Assembly: GCA_003952965.2 (NCBI GenBank)
Contig: CM025855.1
Location: 15,009,833-15,073,832, forward strand
Direction: 5' to 3'
DNA: 64,000 nucleotides
From: Morella rubra
Taxonomy: Eukaryota > Streptophyta > Magnoliopsida > Fagales > Myricaceae
The notes under the pieces were generated by a model. It saw nothing but the letters and a program-made list of their open reading frames with translations, had not been told where the DNA came from and did not search any database. The position numbers and the translations under genes are program-made. Shown here piece by piece: positions 1 through 11,022 of the stretch (position 1 is the first letter of the stretch; every line of letters begins with the position of its first letter).

Positions 1-142
1 GCTCATGGCATTAGGTTTTAAGAATGCAAGTCAATTCTTCTGGATGAGGGAATCATGATGATTAATTTCTTTAGTTGTAATATATCTCTCATCACTGATT
101 AACTTGTCATTTTCTTTTCTCTGGACTTTCGTGTGGAGGCAT

Positions 143-366
143 AATTTTTTTTGTAACCATATCTCTGGGCCAGCTTACGTGCACTTCGACTTATCCCAGG
201 GCTTGTGCAGTTGCACTATTCCACACAAATCAAACAAATATCAAGTCAAAGGTCCTGTGGGTGACTCTAAAGGATTGGTAACACCTATGAGGTTTTGAAC
301 TTAGGACCTTGGAGAGAACAAACCACCAAGGTCCAAGCCTTAACCACTAGGCATAGTTGAGCCAAC
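143..366 (-). mobile_element. tRNA-derived SINE
   Basis: Read on the minus strand, this has an RNA polymerase III A box (TGCCTAGTGGTTAAGG) near its head at about 350 and a B box-like GTTCAAAACC near 295. A body follows, ending in GTAAGCTGGCCCAGAGAT and then a short A run (a T run at 146-153 on the plus strand). This arrangement matches plant tRNA-derived SINEs. I did not find a clear target duplication. It sits in what may be an intron of the upstream gene. Confidence 0.6.
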
Positions 367-392
367 AGTCTTGTGGAAATTGTATTTCACAG

Positions 393-489
393 GTATCCTT
401 ATGTAGAGGAATCTGCCACTTCACATATACACCCACCAGTTCACGAGGACATGTCTTCAGCGGAATATGAAACATGCGTCTTGGATTAA
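393..489 (+). other. possible alternative last exon of an upstream gene
   Basis: A TTTCACAG acceptor is followed by an open stretch reading (R)YPYVEESATSHIHPPVHED and on to a TAA stop at 487-489. It starts in the same phase, with a split codon finished by G and then TAT, as the better candidate exon at 986. The two could therefore be alternative 3' exons. Only transcripts could show whether it is used, and no family was recognised. Confidence 0.22.
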
Positions 490-985
490 GGATTGAAATG
501 AAACTTCAACGGAATCAGAAATCTTATGCGGATGACTACTCTTCCCTTTCAGCGCAGTTAATTGCTAGCTAGCCTTCAAATAATTTCTGTGCATCAATAT
601 TTACAGTAAATCTGGTGATTCACCCCACGTCCAACATTAATACCTCCTAAGAAAACACATCATTCCTGCTAAGTTGAATTCACTTTTGGCTTGATGCATT
701 TTCTTGTTTAGGCTGAAAAGAGAGGAGATTCCTCTTGTGATGGTGTGAATTAGATTTAACACATCCTGGCATAGAGTTGACATGCTAATATATCTGTCCT
801 GCAATAGGTGGGGATTCCTTTCACGTGCAGGGCTGTGGGATAAAAGCCATTTGATGAGACAAATCGAGAAGTATGTTCTCTTTCTTGATACGCTTGACAC
901 ACTTAATTTTGTTGAATTCTGGTCATGGCTGTAACCGTAATATGAGTAATTCTGAATATTCTCCTTTCATATCTTCTTAATGCAG

Positions 986-1273
986 GTATGCTGACATATA
1001 CACCTCAAGGGTCTCAAATTTCTTACAATATACACCCTTCATGTATTTCCGATCACAAGAACAGGTATTTGCCATATCATGGCTATATTCACCATGTTTC
1101 CTGAATTTCTATATCATTTCTATGTTAAATAGTGAGGTATATAGACTGACTTCGAGATTATGCGGCCTTTGTCTCTGCAGACGCTTGCGCATGATTCGAA
1201 TTTGTACTCCCCCCTTCGCAGATTAATGGAAAAGCCTCCGACAACTAATGTAAACAGTTTTAAGTGTTTGTAA
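986..1273 (+). CDS. possible last two exons of an upstream gene
   Basis: Two short exons can be joined in phase. The first is 986-1064, after a TTAATGCAG acceptor and ending ACAG|GTATTT; it reads YADIYTSRVSNFLQYTPF and onward. The second is 1181-1273, after GTCTCTGCAG; it reads TLAHDSNLYSPLRRLMEKPP and onward to TAA at 1271. An AATAAA-type poly(A) signal lies near 1376. The composition (Tyr, Pro, Arg, Ser) suits the tail of an RNA-binding protein. In Arabidopsis the gene next to TGD4 (At3g06970) encodes an RRM protein, so it may be that orthologue. This is inference, since the rest of the gene would lie left of the window. Confidence 0.38.
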
Positions 1274-1982
1274 ACTAGTAGTGTCGTCAATTGGTACAAT
1301 GGTCATGAAAACTCAAACACTATTCTGTAGTCTGTACAATGCCTAATGCTAAGTGCTTACAAGGTACAATGAAGCAAAATAAATAGTTCTCTTATGGCTT
1401 TGCCATTTGGCAGTCTTTTCCACAGCATCCAATTCAGTGGAGTTGTTCTCAATCCTTGAATAAGAATTCAATACAGAATTTTACTTTACTAGAAGGAAGA
1501 ACTGTACTCCGACCCAAGTAAGAGCCTTGTGAATATTTTCGACATGGCAAGGAAACACAGTTTAAAATGAAGATGTGATGGAGTTCTGTAATCGTGGGTT
1601 TTTAATTAAGTCTTCAAGTGTTAAATTTGTGCAAGGTTTATAGTTATTTAATAATCTTGTAATTTTGGTTGGCGATTTAAAATAATGGTAAATTACAGAA
1701 AGAATATTTTTAATGTTTGAATAAAATTACAGAAGGAAATACAGTTCATGATGCCGCAGGGCATCACAAAAAGAAACATTGGCTAATGGGGCATTTAGAA
1801 AGAGAAAGTCTTAAACCCCCCATTACCCTTCCTTTGTTATATCTCTCTGAGTGATAGCGAGTCAATTGGAAAGGGAAGTGTGGGGAGAATTATGCAATAT
1901 TTTGGTAGGGGTTTAGTCTAGTCCAGTTTGAGCATAGTTGTCGTCGTAGACGAAATAGGATAGCTTTTGGGAAGGGAAAGGG

Positions 1983-4337
1983 ATGAAGAAGCTGAGATGG
2001 GCAATGGACGGAGACTTCTGGGACCTGGACGTATCCACGCCCAGGACCCTGGATGGGTTGGCCTGTCCGGTTCCGGACGACCCAATTCCGCTGGGATTGT
2101 CGAGAGGTACCAGACTTTCGAGGGCTAAGCAGCTCCACTTCATGCAGCGATTCATGGCCGCACCGTTCGTCCCGTCCTACGCCGCGGCTTCCGACGGCCT
2201 CGCTCTACAGCGCGTCCTCACCATTCCCTTTTCAGAAAACTGGTTTTGCACCTTGTTGGGTCGGTTCAATTTGCAGAAATTCGTGTCCTCTTTGATGAAG
2301 GAGAGTGGAGAAACACCGATTCCGCCACCGAACTCAGAATCCTCATGGCTGCAATCGCGATTGCAAAGCATTGGGAGACACCTTCGTGACGAGTCCTTGT
2401 ATGCGTTTGGCTTCTCTTCGGAACTACTATTAACACCCGATGACACTCTGCTTCTTAGCTTAGATTCACTTTCACATCCACATGCTCATGAGAAGACTCA
2501 TAGAAAGAAAACAGTCCTTCATCACAAGGTAAATTGTTATTTGTCTTTCTGTGTTGTGTTGTTTTGCATTCTCTATTAATGAAGAAGCTTCCTGCTATTG
2601 CATTATGTGGTTTTTGTGTTGTTCTAATAAAGGAAAGGATTCTTTTGTGAGGATTATTTCATTTAGAAATTACATGTGCTGTTTAGTAAGGAAATGGATT
2701 CTGCTTGATGAAAATTGATTCATTCTGGTTATGATGTCTATGTTTCCTTTTAGTTCCCCAATCACAACTTAACGGTGGAAGCGGTTTCGCCAGCTCTTTT
2801 TGTTGACAAGTCTGGTAATTATTGGGACGTACCCTTTTCCATGGCCATTGATTTCGCTTCTCTTGCTTCCGACTCTGGTGCTAGTTATCATCTATGTATG
2901 CACCATAATGCTGGGTCACCTACACCATTCGGAGGGGATCAGACCACCCATGAACCACCCGCTACTCTCCTTCCTGGCTTATCCCTCAAAACTGCTTTTT
3001 CCTTCAAAGAAAATTATGACATCTGGAGGAGTAAAGCTCAGAAGTTGAGAATGGTGCAGCCATATGATATGTTCCTTTCAACTCCTCATATTTCGGCATC
3101 AGGGATCATTGGTAAGCAAGCTACTGCCTCTTTTAGTCACTATAAATTCTAGAGGTTAATCAACTAGATGAGAATGGTGAGTGCAGGTTTTGGCTAGAAC
3201 CTTTTGGTAGACAAGCTACTGCTTCAATTGAGAAATACCTTGCCAGGACAGATTGAAAATAAACCATCAGATACTGTATATTGTTGAAGAAATTTATAAT
3301 TTACAAAAAAGGACAGATTGGATTAAAGAAATGATCTTGTTGCCTCTGCTATCTAGCATCTGTGCTAAAAAATTTATATTTGCATGTGTCTATGGCATGG
3401 TTCATGACATGTCATCCTTAAAGTCAGCTTGGGCTTCATTTATATGAACGAGGATTTATTTGGTTATAAGCACAATTTGATATCTCACTTGGCATTCTGA
3501 ACATGTTAGAATTTCATGTCTGATGTGAATCCTGTTTGCAATGCTTACAAATTGAATAACTTCTGTATGTCACTGTTTCGTACATATAGGTGCTGCTTTG
3601 GCTGCCTCTTTTGGAGATTGCTCAGTTAGATCACAAGATGGTTCTCAGGATTCTAAAGGCTTCTATTTTCAAGCATCTGGAGTAAAATCTGCCTTCCTAG
3701 CAGATCTGTTTGCATCACTGTCATTAACAGCTCAGCATGGAAATTTTCAAAGGCTATTTATAGATCTCACTCGGTTTCATGCCCGCTTGGATTTTCCTTC
3801 TGGTTCCAGATTTCTTGCAGGTGCTACACGTGTAGCACAAGATCTTATTAATTCTCGACAGCCAAGTCTTGAAGATGTTCAGGCAATTTGCCCCCATGCC
3901 ACTCTCTCTCTTCAGCAGCAGGTGCCTGCATTTCTCTTAAAATCTGTCATGTTCATATTTTTGCAAAGTACTTTCCTGACTTAGCCGGGTGTTATTTTAG
4001 AAAAGAAAGAAACACAAGCATATAGAATCTCTTTCTCTCTCATTTTCTTTTCTATCTTAATGGACTTTTAGTTTCTTTTGAACTTACATATTAATGTGGC
4101 ATTCAATGAGATGTAACAATTTCCCCCTACGTATTTCAGATTGCTGGACCCTTCAGTATCAGAGTTGATTCAGGATTTGCTGTTGATTTGAAGAACCGAG
4201 ACCAGCCTATACATGTGGATGAACCTGTCCTTGCCATTGAATATGCATTGCAAGTCCTCGGTTCGGCAAAAGCTGTAGCATGGTATTCACCGAAGCACCG
4301 AGAATTTATGGTAGAGCTTCGTTTTTTTGAGACGTAA
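1983..4337 (+). CDS. TGD4: TRIGALACTOSYLDIACYLGLYCEROL 4, chloroplast outer-envelope lipid importer
   Basis: Four exons: 1983-2528, 2754-3111, 3590-3921 and 4140-4337. They give 477 residues, close to the roughly 479 of Arabidopsis TGD4. TGD4 is a beta-barrel protein of the plastid outer envelope. It binds phosphatidic acid and works with the TGD1/2/3 inner-envelope ABC transporter to bring ER-derived lipid into the chloroplast for galactolipid synthesis. Matches to the family as I remember it include the N-terminus GDFWDLDVSTP, LGLSRGTRLSR, LFVDKSGNYWDVPFSMAID, LPGLSLKTAFSF, FHARLDFPSGSRFL, SRQPSLEDVQAICP and the end EFMVELRFFET. There is no cleavable transit peptide, as expected for an outer-envelope barrel. 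The start is the first ATG before the conserved N-terminus. No damage is visible. It converges with the pseudouridine synthase gene downstream. Confidence 0.95.
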
Positions 4338-5618
4338 ACCAGATTCTTTTGTAGTTCATTGTGTATTGCTACTGGGGATCATTTGAGGGAGATACTTCCC
4401 ATACTAACTACCTCTGTCGCAGTTAGAGAATTCATGTTGTATTCGAGATATTTGCTTTGTGAAACAGCTGAAGCATCATTTAAAGTCTGCGTTTTGTTAT
4501 GGGCATCATGTTTCCATGGAGGCAGTCCAATAAGAATCCCATTTCGTCGGGGGAATCCTCAACACAAGATGCACGGAGTACACGAAAATCATTGGTTGAA
4601 TATTTTTCTACTTTTGTACTTGGATGAAGGAGATTCCAATTTCGCAATCTTGATCAAGTTGCTCAAGCCAATAATGAGAATATAAGTTGGAAAACACTAA
4701 AAGAATTGAGCCTCGTAGTAACTTCGAAAGAAGAAGCTCTACTCAACCATGACCTGTGGAAAATACGAGAGATGGTTTCGCAATCTTCTTGTATATTTCA
4801 AAGGACTTTCTGCTTTTCATGAGGTTTTTTAAATTGACTGCTCTGATTTTGAAGTGTCTCATGCGCGTGCTTGGAAAGCTCTGCTTTCCTATTCCCAAAC
4901 GCTACTACTCGTCGAGCTGCATAGTACAGATGCAATATGATTCCCTATTTCGTTTGGGGCGGCGGAAGAAAACTATTTCCATGACTCCACGGGTGAAACG
5001 TCGGAGGATTTCCGACCACAGATTCGTTCAGAGAAAAACAAAAATCAAACAACATGACGCACCAGTTTGATTAATTTGATGTAAGGGAGACTGACACGTT
5101 ATAGTCTTCGTTGATGGTGCCGGTGCTCCTTCCTCTTCCGATTGGATCATTAGGTGGAAGAATATGTTGGGCAAGCCCAGAATTGCTGTTGCGTAGTTAT
5201 CTATGACTACTCTAATATTTCGGTTGGGAAGCAGTAGGCTCGCCGCGAGGCAGAAAAGTTGGTTGAATTTCACTCGGGTATTGTTGAAAAGACTGTTGCT
5301 AAGTACTCTGGCCATCCGCTGATTTTGGTGGGAAATCTATGGGTTCAATGTTACGATGAATGGAGGAGTGCGAGATGAAACACTGTTGCAAGTTACAGTT
5401 CCTATGATGTTTGTACAGCCAAGACACTTTGTGTCCAATGGAAAAGCTGGAAGCCGTAAAGATGAAATCTCTTATTGGCTTGCATGTAATTTATGGTTGT
5501 GACCACTCGAACAAGATTGCAAAGAAGCACCTTCAAACCAGGGGTTCAACACAAAAAGAAGCTGAAGATCTTGCTGTCCAGGCCATGGCAGCCTTTGTGT
5601 CTAGGTCGATTGTAGCAA
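4338..5618. other. TGD4 3' region and decayed sequence of unknown origin
   Basis: No gene is supported here. After the TGD4 stop come short stretches that look once coding in shifting frames. Examples are NISWKTLKELSLVVTSKEEA near 4680-4740, KLVEFHSGIVEKTVAKYSGH near 5250-5310 and VSNGKAGSRKDEISYWLACN near 5428-5490. None extends without stops, and I recognise no family. Together with the A-run near 6237 this could be an old processed pseudogene or retroelement relic. Confidence 0.35.
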
Positions 5619-5882
5619 GGTAAATACTTCTGTTGCACAGGAGCTTTGAAGTGTAATATCATGAGTTGTATTTTTTTTTTTTTTTTCATATTTTAGCATT
5701 AGAATAACATCATAATTACATAATTACAGAAAAACTAGAGTCAAGGGGATCAAAGCCCAAGGTAAATACTTCTGTTGCACAGGAGAATATCATGAGTTGT
5801 ATTATTATTATTATTATTTTTGAGCAAATGCGGAACATAGAGGTCATAATTACCGAAAAACTAGAGTCAAGGGGATCAAAGC
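5619..5882. repeat. imperfect tandem duplication, two units of about 125-140 bp
   Basis: Unit 1 (about 5619-5759) and unit 2 (about 5760-5882) both begin GGTAAATACTTCTGTTGCAC. Both contain ATATCATGAGTTGTATT followed by a T-rich run, and both end AAAAACTAGAGTCAAGGGGA followed by TCAAAGCCC. The middle differs: a pure T run in unit 1 and ATT repeats in unit 2. It looks like a local duplication in non-coding DNA. Confidence 0.7.
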
Positions 5883-6251
5883 CCTCGTACAACCAAGGGG
5901 TAAAAAAAAAAAACAGGAGAAGAGAGGAATGCTGCCCTCGAAATTTGAGGAAGCGGCCCATTGAGCTATTTGGCGCGAATGAGAATTCACACTGCGCGGG
6001 ACATGATGCCAGAAGCAAGAACTGGCCAGCCATAGTCCTCGCGTTTTGGATCAAAGACTCACAAGCCCAAGGAGGAAGAAGAGAAGGTCCTGAAGAAGCT
6101 CTATAATCACAAAGGAATCACCCTCATGAGCTGTATAGTCGTATCATTTTGTCTATATTTTTCTTTCGTTATCTTCGTTTCTTCCCCTTGATTAATGACT
6201 TCATGTCTTATGTAATTCTGACTGTTTCTTTATCCAAAAAAAAAAAAAAAA
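5883..6251 (+). mobile_element. possible retroelement 3' end with A tail
   Basis: A T-rich 3'-UTR-like stretch (about 6130-6236) ends in a run of about 15 A residues at 6237-6251. That is how plant LINEs and retrocopied transcripts end. No reverse transcriptase remains upstream, so the parent element is unknown. Confidence 0.3.
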
Positions 6252-6674
6252 CTGGTTTTGATTGTCAACAAGAATCTAAGCTAGGCATGTTCTGCTTTGG
6301 AGTTTCATGCTGCTGTTAAACAATTCTCCTTAACTTAGCACACGACACATCATGGCTCAAACAAAATAAAAATCTCCAATGGAATAAATGTGTCTACCCT
6401 TGGTGATACACTTTGCTGCTTAAGAGATAATCCAACAATACAAAATAAAACAAGTGTATTACTAATACTGGCCTGCATCCGGGAGTGTGAATTATGAACT
6501 CTGCCTATATTGGAAAGGAACAAAGATGTGCACCATGCCTTGAAAAATCTTTCTTTTCCTTTCTTCTATTTGGTGCAAATGGATTTCCCATAGAACAGAA
6601 GTTAAGTCACAAAGGCAAGCACAACTCAGTGAATAATTTTTCTTTTCTTTTCCTGTTTTGCTGTACTTTTATTT

Positions 6675-8784
6675 TTAGTAGAATGGAAGCTTGCATTTGC
6701 TTATCGTGTGATGCCTGCCAAAACTGGTTTTGGGGCAATCTGGGGGAAGTCGTAGGTGCTCTTCTTTATATCTTATGGTCACAAGACACAACCCATGAGG
6801 TGCAGCAGACAAGGCGTATTTAGCAAGCTCCTTGCGATCCCGACTTGACAGAATCATGGGAACAATATCAGGAGGAATTGCTTCCTTTCCAATTTGAAGC
6901 AGCAGAGCAACCTGAAAAAGTCCATAAACATAAAGATGCTTAGACCTGAAATGAGAAATATAACAACAATCTAAAGCGACGACGTCTAGTGTTGCAGTTC
7001 AGCCTTTCATTTTCTCCACGGCTGAGCTGTGTCAAATTGACGCCCACATCTCTTTCTATATCTTTATACGGATATACTTTATAGATATAAAAAAAAAAAG
7101 GGAAGCATTAATTTAGAATATAGGGAAGCATCATTTAGACATTTACCATGTTCCGCACTTGTCTATATAAGAAACCAGAGCCTTCAACTTCTAGCTGCAA
7201 AAGAGCTCCCTAGACAGAATGCAACTAACTGATCAGCTTAATTCAAAACAGGCAATGACTTTCGAGGTCTTTTTGGCTAATATCTGATTGAAGATGGATT
7301 TAAAAAAGAAAGAGTGAAGTGATCATTGGAACATTGTGACAGATTTCCATTCATTCCACAGGAGCAGTACCATCAAAGAGAGCTCATTTTGGGCCTTGAC
7401 AGTTACCATTTCAATGACATCAAAACGGAAAATAGTCTTTACTGGATCTGGCACTCGATCATTGTGGGATGTATTAACGAAAGCAGAAAAGTCATGCTTT
7501 CCAATAAAGTAACTTGCAGCTTCTCTCATGAGGGCAATATTAAGCTTATAGGTACTGTGATAAGCATAACGACGCTGAAATGGGTCCATGATTGGGTCAT
7601 CATATATCTTGTAATGATAAACCTTGCTTATTGCTGAGAATCTAGCATGGAATTCAGGCACTGCAGGGCTAATCTCTCGAACTCGGATATCGGAGGGAAG
7701 AAGGCCATTGAGAGCTGCGTGAATGTTTTCCAAGCTGTCATAGTTGAAAGGGGTAACAAAGTGTGCCACCTGAAAGCTTCATAAAACAATTAAGTTCGTT
7801 GCTGAATTCTTCATGCAATGCTAGGTGGATCCCCATGAAAGAGCCTAACAAAATCAGACAGACCTGACCCCAAGCATGAACTCCTGCATCGGTCCTACTT
7901 GCACCAACCAAATGGAGATCCTTCCTTTCTAGCTTTGTCGCTCTCGTTAAAGCATTTTCCACAATGCACTGTATTGTTGGGGGAGACTGCTGATATTGCC
8001 AACCTGAAAGAAAGTATCATGTTGTTGCTGCAAGAACATGAAATTGGGGATGCTTCTACCTCGAGTAGCTAGTAAAGCGACATGGGAAATTTTTTTTTAG
8101 AACTCATAATTTCAGTGATGCAGAAGCTAATAAATGAAAACTCCAAAATTTCCTCCCCAACATTTGAAATCTCGTGCGGTGAAACTTTTGGTATCGTTAC
8201 ATCCCAACTTTCCTTTTAACCAGGACTTATTTTGTGGAATTAGGACTTCTCTCAAGTTCCTAACAAACAGACATTTAAGACCGACTGTTCATCCAAACTT
8301 AATTTTGTCCCGATGAAGACATAAATACATGGCTTTTACATATTCAAACCGGAAAACAAAGCAAACCACTGACATTAAGAAATAGAAGGCTGAAGCTAAT
8401 GGTTTTGACTTGCCAACAGAGCCAGAGAGGGCAAAAAGTAAAAACACAAACCTGCGTAATGGGTGCCATCATATGCTATAACCAAACGCCACTTATACCC
8501 AGAAGCAGAAACATTGGGAATCATCGTATTATGCTCTGGATCCTCTGCGCCGCTGCCGCCACAGCCGCCGCCTGTGTTCTGCTGAAACACTCATTCATAA
8601 GAGCTCCTCGTCAGTACATATCATTGTCTTGAGAGAGTTGCAGAGAGAGAGAGAGAGAGAGAATTGGCATTATTACCGAGGTAATATGGTGTAAAGAAAG
8701 AGACCCATTGAGATTGATTGTAAGAAGAGGAGGAGGAGGAGATGGAGAAGGAACAAAGCATGCTCTTGCGATTGAGCAGCTCAT
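6675..8784 (-). CDS. TruA-family tRNA pseudouridine synthase
   Basis: Six minus-strand exons: 8784-8677, 8581-8452, 8003-7864, 7769-7371, 7194-7147 and 6911-6675, giving 353 residues. TruA/Pus1-type enzymes isomerise uridine to pseudouridine in the tRNA anticodon arm. Family marks are WRLVIAYDGTHYAGWQYQQ near the N-terminus, GASRTDAGVHAWGQVAHF with the catalytic Asp in RTDAG, FHARFSAISKVYHYKIYDDP, and GSGFLYRQVRNMVALLLQIG. The tail GRHHTISKCKLPFY matches Arabidopsis At3g06950 as I remember it. Residues 1-36 (MSCSIARACFVPSPSP and on, rich in Ser, Pro and Leu) look like an organelle transit peptide. The 3' end of exon 4 is uncertain: 7371 keeps the frame, and another in-phase GT lies about 36 bases earlier in the transcript. 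A GA repeat (8642-8661) lies in intron 1. Confidence 0.9.
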
Positions 8785-8884
8785 CTTCTTGAGTTTTCTC
8801 CCTGCAGAGCTGAAGCAATCGTCGAAATAACGTGCCCTCTCTCTCTATTACATCTGAGTCTCTGACTTGGATGAGGGAACCACA

Positions 8885-10200
8885 AAACGACGTGGTTTAA
8901 CGTAAGAGACATCAAAACGGTGTAAGAAGAAAAATATTATAAAGAAAGATGATCAGATCCTATTCAATTTATTGATTATAAATTAGATGGTTCTTTGAAA
9001 TATTTAATATAGTATTTATTAATTATATCAATAATATTCGACGTATAAATATTTTTTTTTATCTAAATTAAACAACCTAATTCGATAAAAAAAAAAACTT
9101 TAAAAAAAAGTAATTTAAAGTTAATAATAAGATTAAACAAAAAAAAAGAATAAATCATAATAATAAGATTAAACAAAAAAAAAGAATAAATCATAATAAT
9201 ACTATTCTGCTCACTGCAAAAGAAGAAAAGATTAAATTAAATATATGGTGCAAAATTTTAACCCTATGAATATACATAAATCTCGCGGAAGATAATTATT
9301 TTCAAGATTATTTAAAGACAAAATGGTCTTGTTTGACATGTCAAAATTTTTCATATTTGCTTTTTGAGGTGTGGGTGATTTAACTAGGAGTACGTCTGTC
9401 AGACTAGTCAACTCTGGTTTCACCATGAACAAAGCTTCGCTATTTAAATTATACTTGTGGTGAAAGACAATTGCATTTATTAGGGGTTCGATTTATAAAA
9501 GTTTGTAAAAAAGTTATGCGCGTGTTCTTTTGTAAAATTTTAAAAATATTTTTAAATTTTAAAAATTTTAAAAATTTGTAAATGTTAAAATTATTAAGAT
9601 TTGTAAAGAGGTAAAATTTATATTGTATAAAAGTTGAAATTTTTTTAAATATGATTGTTTTTTAAAAAATTTTTGTATTCTGAAATTTTGAAAAAAATTG
9701 TTTGATAGAAGATTGAGTTTTGTTTATTACATAAAATTTTTTTATCATTTGTAAAAAGACTTAGAATGAATTGATTGAGTTTTTATTTTTTAAATATTTT
9801 GACAGGAGATTGAGTTTTTATTGAAATTTATGAAAAAAAAGTAGATAAAATTAGTTAAGGAAAAATTTTGATTTTAAAATTTATTTTGTTGACCAAAAAT
9901 TTCAGATTTGTTATTTGACTCAGAAATTTTTTCAAAATTCGAAAAACTTCGCCCATGTGTCAAGAAAAGAAAAAAGAAAAACAATTAAAATAATGCAACC
10001 AAAAGTTGCCTAGAAAAAAAAAAAATCAAACAAAGGCTAGGAGCGACGAGCGTCGTCTAGTGATCTTTCTAGTTCTACGTGTTCTGTTTAAAGATTTGTC
10101 AATGAGCGAATGTCGTTTCGTAATCACGATCAGATCAGCTTTCAACAAACTCCAAGGGCCATGAGAATTTAGCGTGGGGGGAAATCAGCGGCTGAAGAAG
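8885..10200. other. AT-rich intergenic DNA between divergent genes
   Basis: No gene is seen. The sequence is dominated by A- and T-rich runs, with a short direct repeat (AATAATAAGATTAAACAAAA at about 9122 and 9160). Stretches such as AAAATTTTAAAAATTTT at 9530-9900 resemble the AT-rich MITE-like repeats elsewhere in the window. It should contain the upstream regions of the pseudouridine synthase and MUSTANG genes, but I cannot point to a TATA box with confidence. Confidence 0.4.
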
Positions 10201-10289
10201 CTGGACGTAGTTAAGAGGGAAGGCGTATTTGAGGGCACCACATACCTTCTACTGGGTAACATATACGGTGTTTGATCTCTTTCATGTCT

Positions 10290-11022
10290 GGATTCTCACT
10301 CCCCTCCCTCCTTGGGGCCAGCGTTCTCCTCCTCTCAACCCCCCCCCCCCCTCGCTGCTCTCTGCTCTTTCTCTTTCTTCTCTCTCTGTTACTATTTACC
10401 TACAATTTGAAGAAAGTTAGAATAACCACCAAATTATTTTCCTCAGTCTGCCTTAATTGAAGTGGAGGTAACATTGTCTCCTGTGCTATTTAGGGTTTCT
10501 CTATATTTTTTTGCATTTTCTTTTTCTGAATAGGAGACTAGGGTTTTCCCGCGTCATTCGAGCTTCGCTTCGTCACATTTCTCTCTGTGGTTTTTTTTTT
10601 TTTTTGGGTAGAAATAGTATTACGATCATTTATTCATCTACGCATTGTCGTGTAGAAAGCAAACCGTATTTGCCTTCGCTTGTGAAAATCCTAAATATGG
10701 TCCATCTGGGTATTCCGAATTCTGGTTTTTTATGGGTGATATTTTCGTTAATTTGCAATTAGGTGCTCATTCTTTGGTTTTGTTTGCAAGTTTGTTTGAA
10801 TTGTGCTCTAGTTTGCAATTTTACGTCTACAAATGTCTGAAAGCTTCAGACTCTCTGAAATGACAATGTGAATCTGGGTTGAATACTCGAATTTCACATG
10901 TAGTCGGCAACGATTGTAGTGAATAAACTGCTCTCAATCCACCTTATTTTAGGTATTATTTTTCTGTTTAATTTATCTTTGAAGATTACAAAATAATTTT
11001 AGTTTGCTCTATTTGGTAGGCT
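10290..11022 (+). promoter_or_regulatory. probable spliced 5' leader of the MUSTANG gene
   Basis: A pyrimidine-rich stretch (CT tracts at 10300-10390, typical of plant leaders) is followed by donor-like GAGGTAACA near 10466. T-rich intron-like DNA follows, then the acceptor TTTGGTAG at 11012-11019, three bases before the MUSTANG ATG. This fits a leader with an intron ending just before the start codon. The transcription start cannot be fixed by eye. Confidence 0.4.

Noticed and set aside
637-900. Minus-strand open frame of 87 codons
   Set aside because: No motif and no coding-like composition; it lies in a probable intron of the upstream plus-strand gene.
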